A DNA stretch of 8,297 bases from contig JAPLOT010000078.1 of the NCBI GenBank assembly GCA_026400595.1, forward strand, positions 1-8,297, written 5' to 3'. Source of the DNA: Alphaproteobacteria bacterium. Its GTDB lineage: Bacteria; Pseudomonadota; Alphaproteobacteria; Rhizobiales; Aestuariivirgaceae. Position 1 is the first letter of the stretch; each line of letters opens with the position of its first letter. Position numbers and translations under genes: made by a program. The notes beneath the pieces were generated by a model, which saw only the letters and a list, made by a program, of their open reading frames with translations, was not told where the DNA came from and searched no databases. This document shows positions 6,078 to 8,297 of the stretch, one piece after another.

Positions 6078-7919
6078 TTAGACGCCGACGCGCTGCTTCT
6101 TGCGCACGTCAGCCTGATACTTGGCCGCCTCGCGCACGCCTTCGCGCTGGCTCACCTGCGGCACGCCCACGTCCCACAGCGCATCGCCCGGCGTCCAGGT
6201 ATAGGCGTCCGAGACGATCGAGATGACGGTGGTGCGGTCGGTGGTCTTGGCCCAGTCGAGCGCCTGCTCCAGTTCGGCCAGGCTTTCGACCTTGCGTGCG
6301 AGCGCACCCATCGACTCCGCATGCTTGACGAAGTCGACGCTGAAGGGCTCCTTCACCTTGCAGTCCTTGATCAGGTTGTTGAAAGAGGCACCGCCCTTGA
6401 AGTTCTGCAGCCGGTTGATCACCGCATAGCCGCCGTTGTCGCAGAGCACGACGATCAGCTTGTGGCCGGTGAGAACGGTGGAATAGATGTCCGAGTTCAT
6501 CATCATGTAGGAACCGTCGCCCACCATTACGATGGTCTCGCGGGTGGGATCGGCCATGGCCGCGCCCCAGCCGCCGGCGATCTCGTAGCCCATGCAGGAG
6601 AAGCCGAATTCGAGGTCGAAGCTGTGCGGCGACTTGACCCGCCAGTTCTTCATCGTCTCGCCCGGAAGCCCACCCGCCGCCGTGATCATGTAGTCGCGCT
6701 TGCCCGCCTTCCTGTTCACCACGCCCACCACCTGGGCATAGGTCGGCACCGGCGCATTGGTGGGCTTCTGGTAACCGTCGAGCGCCTTGTCCCACTGGGC
6801 GAAGAGATCGCGCGCCTTGGATGTCCATGTGGCATCGGCCTTCCATCCCTTGAGGCCGGCGGCGAGTTCCTCCACCGATTCCCTCGCATCGCCGACCACC
6901 GCCAGCGCGCGGTGCTTGGTTGCGTCCCAGCGCGCCGCGTTGATGGAGATGAACTTCGCATCCTGGCCGAAGACCGTCCACGAGCCGGTAGTGAAATCCA
7001 TCAGCCTTGTGCCGATGGCGACGATGACGTCGGCCTCGGCCGCAAGCGCATTGGCCGAGGTCGAGCCGACGATGCCGATGGGCCCGGCATAGGCCGGATT
7101 GTCGTGCGTCACCGTGCTCTTGCCGGCAATGGTTTCGGTCAGCGGAATGCCATGGTCGAGCGCGAACTTCGCCACCACCTCCTCGGCGCCGGAATAGCGC
7201 GTGCCGCCGCCCGCGATGATCAGCGGCCGCTTGGCCGTCTTGAGCAGTGCGATGGCTTGCGCCACGCGCCTGCGGTCCGGGCGGGGACGCGGGATCTCGT
7301 GCACGGTTGGCGCGAAGAAGGCTTCCGGGTAGTCGCAGGCCACTTCCTGGATGTCCTGCAGGAGGGCGATGAAGGCCGGGCCGCAATCGGCAGGATCGAG
7401 CAGGCAGGCCACGGCCTGCGGCAGGGACGAGATGATCTGCTCGGGATGCACGATGCGGTCCCAGTAGCGCGTTACCGCCTTGAAGGCGTCGTTCACGTTG
7501 ACGGTGGGATCGCCATAGTGTTCGACCTGCTGCATCACCGGATCGGGGCGGCGGTTCACGAAGGTGTCGCCAGCCAGGATGAGGATCGGCAGGCGGTTGG
7601 AATGGGCGACGCCGGCCGCCGTCATCATGTTCATGGCGCCCGGTCCGATGGACGAGGTGGCCACCATGATCTGACGGCGGCGCTTGGCCTTGGTGAAGCC
7701 GATGGCGGCCAGCGCCATGGACTGCTCGTTCTGGCCGCGCCAGGTGGGCAGCACGTCTTTCACCGCCTCGAGCGCCTCAGAGAGGCATGTGACGTTGCCG
7801 TGCCCGAAGATCGCGAAGACCCCCGGGAAAAGGGGAACTTTCTCGCCATCCACCACGGTGAATTGGTTGCACAGGTAGCGCACCAGCGCTTGAGCCATCG
7901 TCAGGCGGACGGTCGACAT
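6078..7919 (-). CDS. iolD: 3D-(3,5/4)-trihydroxycyclohexane-1,2-dione hydrolase (ThDP enzyme)
   Basis: IolD opens the cyclitol ring of trihydroxycyclohexanedione to 5-deoxy-glucuronate in myo-inositol breakdown. The 613-residue protein has the three-domain thiamine diphosphate enzyme architecture. The N-terminal domain carries the probable cofactor-activating glutamate E65 (WRGQNEQSMALAAIGF) and SSIGPGAMNMMTAAG. The central domain has IIAGGGTRYSGA. The C-terminal domain has the ThDP/Mg motif starting GDGSYMMMNSD at about residue 467 and closing with DNGGYAVI near 494. Length is close to Bacillus IolD (637). The ATG at 7917-7919 (MSTVRLTMAQALV) was chosen because GGGAGAG lies six bases upstream and homology begins there; the open frame continues upstream only through the regulatory gap and into the divergent gene. 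First gene of the iolD-iolE-oxidoreductase-aminotransferase operon. Confidence 0.95.
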   Translation of the reverse strand: MSTVRLTMAQALVRYLCNQFTVVDGEKVPLFPGVFAIFGHGNVTCLSEALEAVKDVLPTWRGQNEQSMALAAIGFTKAKRRRQIMVATSSIGPGAMNMMTAAGVAHSNRLPILILAGDTFVNRRPDPVMQQVEHYGDPTVNVNDAFKAVTRYWDRIVHPEQIISSLPQAVACLLDPADCGPAFIALLQDIQEVACDYPEAFFAPTVHEIPRPRPDRRRVAQAIALLKTAKRPLIIAGGGTRYSGAEEVVAKFALDHGIPLTETIAGKSTVTHDNPAYAGPIGIVGSTSANALAAEADVIVAIGTRLMDFTTGSWTVFGQDAKFISINAARWDATKHRALAVVGDARESVEELAAGLKGWKADATWTSKARDLFAQWDKALDGYQKPTNAPVPTYAQVVGVVNRKAGKRDYMITAAGGLPGETMKNWRVKSPHSFDLEFGFSCMGYEIAGGWGAAMADPTRETIVMVGDGSYMMMNSDIYSTVLTGHKLIVVLCDNGGYAVINRLQNFKGGASFNNLIKDCKVKEPFSVDFVKHAESMGALARKVESLAELEQALDWAKTTDRTTVISIVSDAYTWTPGDALWDVGVPQVSQREGVREAAKYQADVRKKQRVGV

Positions 7920-7971
7920 TGCGGTCTCTCCCAGGTGAGATAGAATGTTTGGCGTATTTTGTGCCGTTGAT

Positions 7972-7985
7972 GGAACGTTTATTGC
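7972..7985. promoter_or_regulatory. Near-match to the rhizobial IolR operator
   Basis: The sequence GGAACGTTTATTGC fits GGAA-N6-TTCC, the motif reported for the RpiR-type repressor IolR in Sinorhizobium, with one mismatch (TTGC instead of TTCC). It lies 53 bases upstream of the iolD start codon, where a repressor site would be expected. A match this short occurs often by chance. Confidence 0.25.
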
Positions 7986-8000
7986 AGAATGGCTTCTGCA
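7983..8000. promoter_or_regulatory. Inverted repeat, possible operator
   Basis: TGCAGAA (7983-7989), four bases, then TTCTGCA (7994-8000) form a perfect seven-base dyad in the A/T-rich part of the iolD/aldolase gap. TTGC and GCAA just outside (7982-7985 and 8001-8004) add partial symmetry. The size and position suit a dimeric repressor or activator; no regulator family is identified. Confidence 0.4.
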
Positions 8001-8019
8001 GCAAGCCACACTGCAGCAA
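7996..8019. repeat. Direct repeat CTGCAGCAA x2
   Basis: CTGCAGCAA occurs at 7996-8004 and again at 8011-8019, start to start 15 bases. The first copy overlaps the right arm of the seven-base dyad. Repeated half-sites at such spacing often mark regulator binding, but 15 bases is not a whole number of helical turns. Confidence 0.4.
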
Positions 8020-8074
8020 AAATCGGGGGCCGCGTCATCAGGCAAAGCGTCATCCGCCCATGCCTCTCTTCGCC

Positions 8075-8080
8075 TTGACA
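8075..8080 (+). promoter_or_regulatory. Candidate -35 element for the aldolase gene
   Basis: A perfect TTGACA lies 52 bases upstream of the aldolase start codon, in CTTGAC context often seen in alphaproteobacterial promoters. The region 16-18 bases downstream (CCATCC and neighbours) is a poor -10, so this is only a weak promoter prediction. Confidence 0.25.
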
Positions 8081-8132
8081 GGGATTCATCGCCGGACCCA
8101 TCCTCCTGCGAAGACATGAACTGGAGTTTCGC

Positions 8133-8297
8133 ATGATCCCGAACGGCGTCCGCCTGCGCTGGACCGAAGGCAAGCCCGTCATCAATGGCTGGCTCTCCAC
8201 CTCCTCCGCCTTCGTGGCCGAGATCATGGCGGCCCAGGGCTATGATTCGCTCACCATCGACCTGCAGCACGGGCTGGTCGGCTACGAGGCCGCGACC
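8133..8297 (+). CDS. HpcH/HpaI family aldolase, N-terminal part (cut by window edge)
   Basis: The first 55 codons of a probable metal-dependent class II pyruvate aldolase. INGWLSTSSAFVAEIMAAQGYDSLTIDLQHG matches the first two strands of the HpaI barrel (E. coli: [30 protein letters not shown], shown here only as a family comparison for residues 17-47). H46 aligns with the acid-base H45 of HpaI; the following positions differ in that the residue before it is Q45 instead of glutamate. HpaI-type enzymes cleave or form 4-hydroxy-2-oxo acids with pyruvate and an aldehyde. The ATG at 8133 has GGAG six bases upstream (8123-8126). The gene diverges from iolD, so it may serve the same sugar or cyclitol pathway, but substrate and the metal ligands further on are outside the window. 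Confidence 0.8.
   Translation, partial: MIPNGVRLRWTEGKPVINGWLSTSSAFVAEIMAAQGYDSLTIDLQHGLVGYEAAT

Larger units (their letters stand above)
7920..8132. promoter_or_regulatory. Divergent regulatory region between iolD and the aldolase gene
   Basis: This 213-base gap separates two start codons facing away from each other. Its iolD-side half (about 7940-8025) is visibly more A/T-rich than the coding sequence and is where inverted and direct repeats cluster. The aldolase-side half contains a perfect TTGACA (8075-8080) but no good -10 at 16-18 bases. A shared regulator controlling both genes is plausible. No regulator gene is inside the window. Confidence 0.6.

Noticed and set aside
6321..7943. A 540-codon plus-strand open frame opposite iolD
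   Set aside because: Entirely antisense to iolD, with the same low-complexity R/H/D-rich composition and no domain or ribosome site. It is a GC-bias shadow.
7920..8132. Small open frames in the iolD/aldolase gap
   Set aside because: The short frames on either strand have no ribosome sites and no recognisable sequence, and they overlap the repeat cluster; treated as non-coding regulatory DNA.
7920..8270. Extension of iolD upstream to 8270, adding 117 residues
   Set aside because: The extension crosses the divergent regulatory region and runs antisense into the aldolase gene. Homology to IolD begins at MSTVRLTM (7919), which has a good ribosome site.

Overview
The window is high-GC, densely coded bacterial chromosome. 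It looks like an alphaproteobacterium of the order Hyphomicrobiales (Rhizobiales). The reasons are the dihydroorotase / YgfZ / Tag / HD-hydrolase / tyrosine-phosphatase neighbourhood, the protein sequence style, a palindromic intergenic repeat of a kind familiar from rhizobial genomes, and an iol-type inositol operon. No RNA gene, insertion sequence, phage gene or CRISPR array was seen. The genus cannot be fixed from the sequence alone.

Left block (1-2885). A dihydroorotase-like gene (minus strand, cut by the window edge) diverges from a four-gene plus-strand operon: ygfZ (folate-binding Fe-S assembly/repair protein), tag (3-methyladenine DNA glycosylase I), an HD-domain phosphohydrolase resembling YfbR, and a small cysteine phosphatase with a CX5R loop. 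The last three genes each overlap the gene before them (ATGA, 17 bases, ATGA), so they are probably translationally coupled. The ygfZ reading frame is broken near its start: one extra G in a GGGG run at 431-434 separates the natural N-terminus from the rest of the protein.

Middle (2886-3128). The two operons converge on a non-coding stretch holding about three 41-base tandem units of hairpin-forming sequence, enclosed in a perfect 12-base inverted repeat.

Right block (3129-8297). A minus-strand operon runs iolD, iolE, a Gfo/Idh/MocA oxidoreductase and a class IV (branched-chain-type) aminotransferase. IolE dehydrates scyllo-inosose, IolD hydrolyses the resulting trihydroxycyclohexanedione, and the oxidoreductase is a plausible cyclitol or sugar dehydrogenase supplying the inosose. 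iolB, iolC and iolA are not in the window. A 213-base divergent regulatory region follows. It holds a 7-base inverted repeat, a repeated CTGCAGCAA and a near-match to the IolR motif. Next comes the 5' end of a plus-strand HpcH/HpaI-type aldolase.

No obviously new defence or mobile system is visible. The points most worth a second look are the non-standard partners of the inositol genes (aminotransferase at the operon end, divergent HpcH/HpaI aldolase), the ygfZ frameshift, the repeat element, and a few substitutions at conserved positions.
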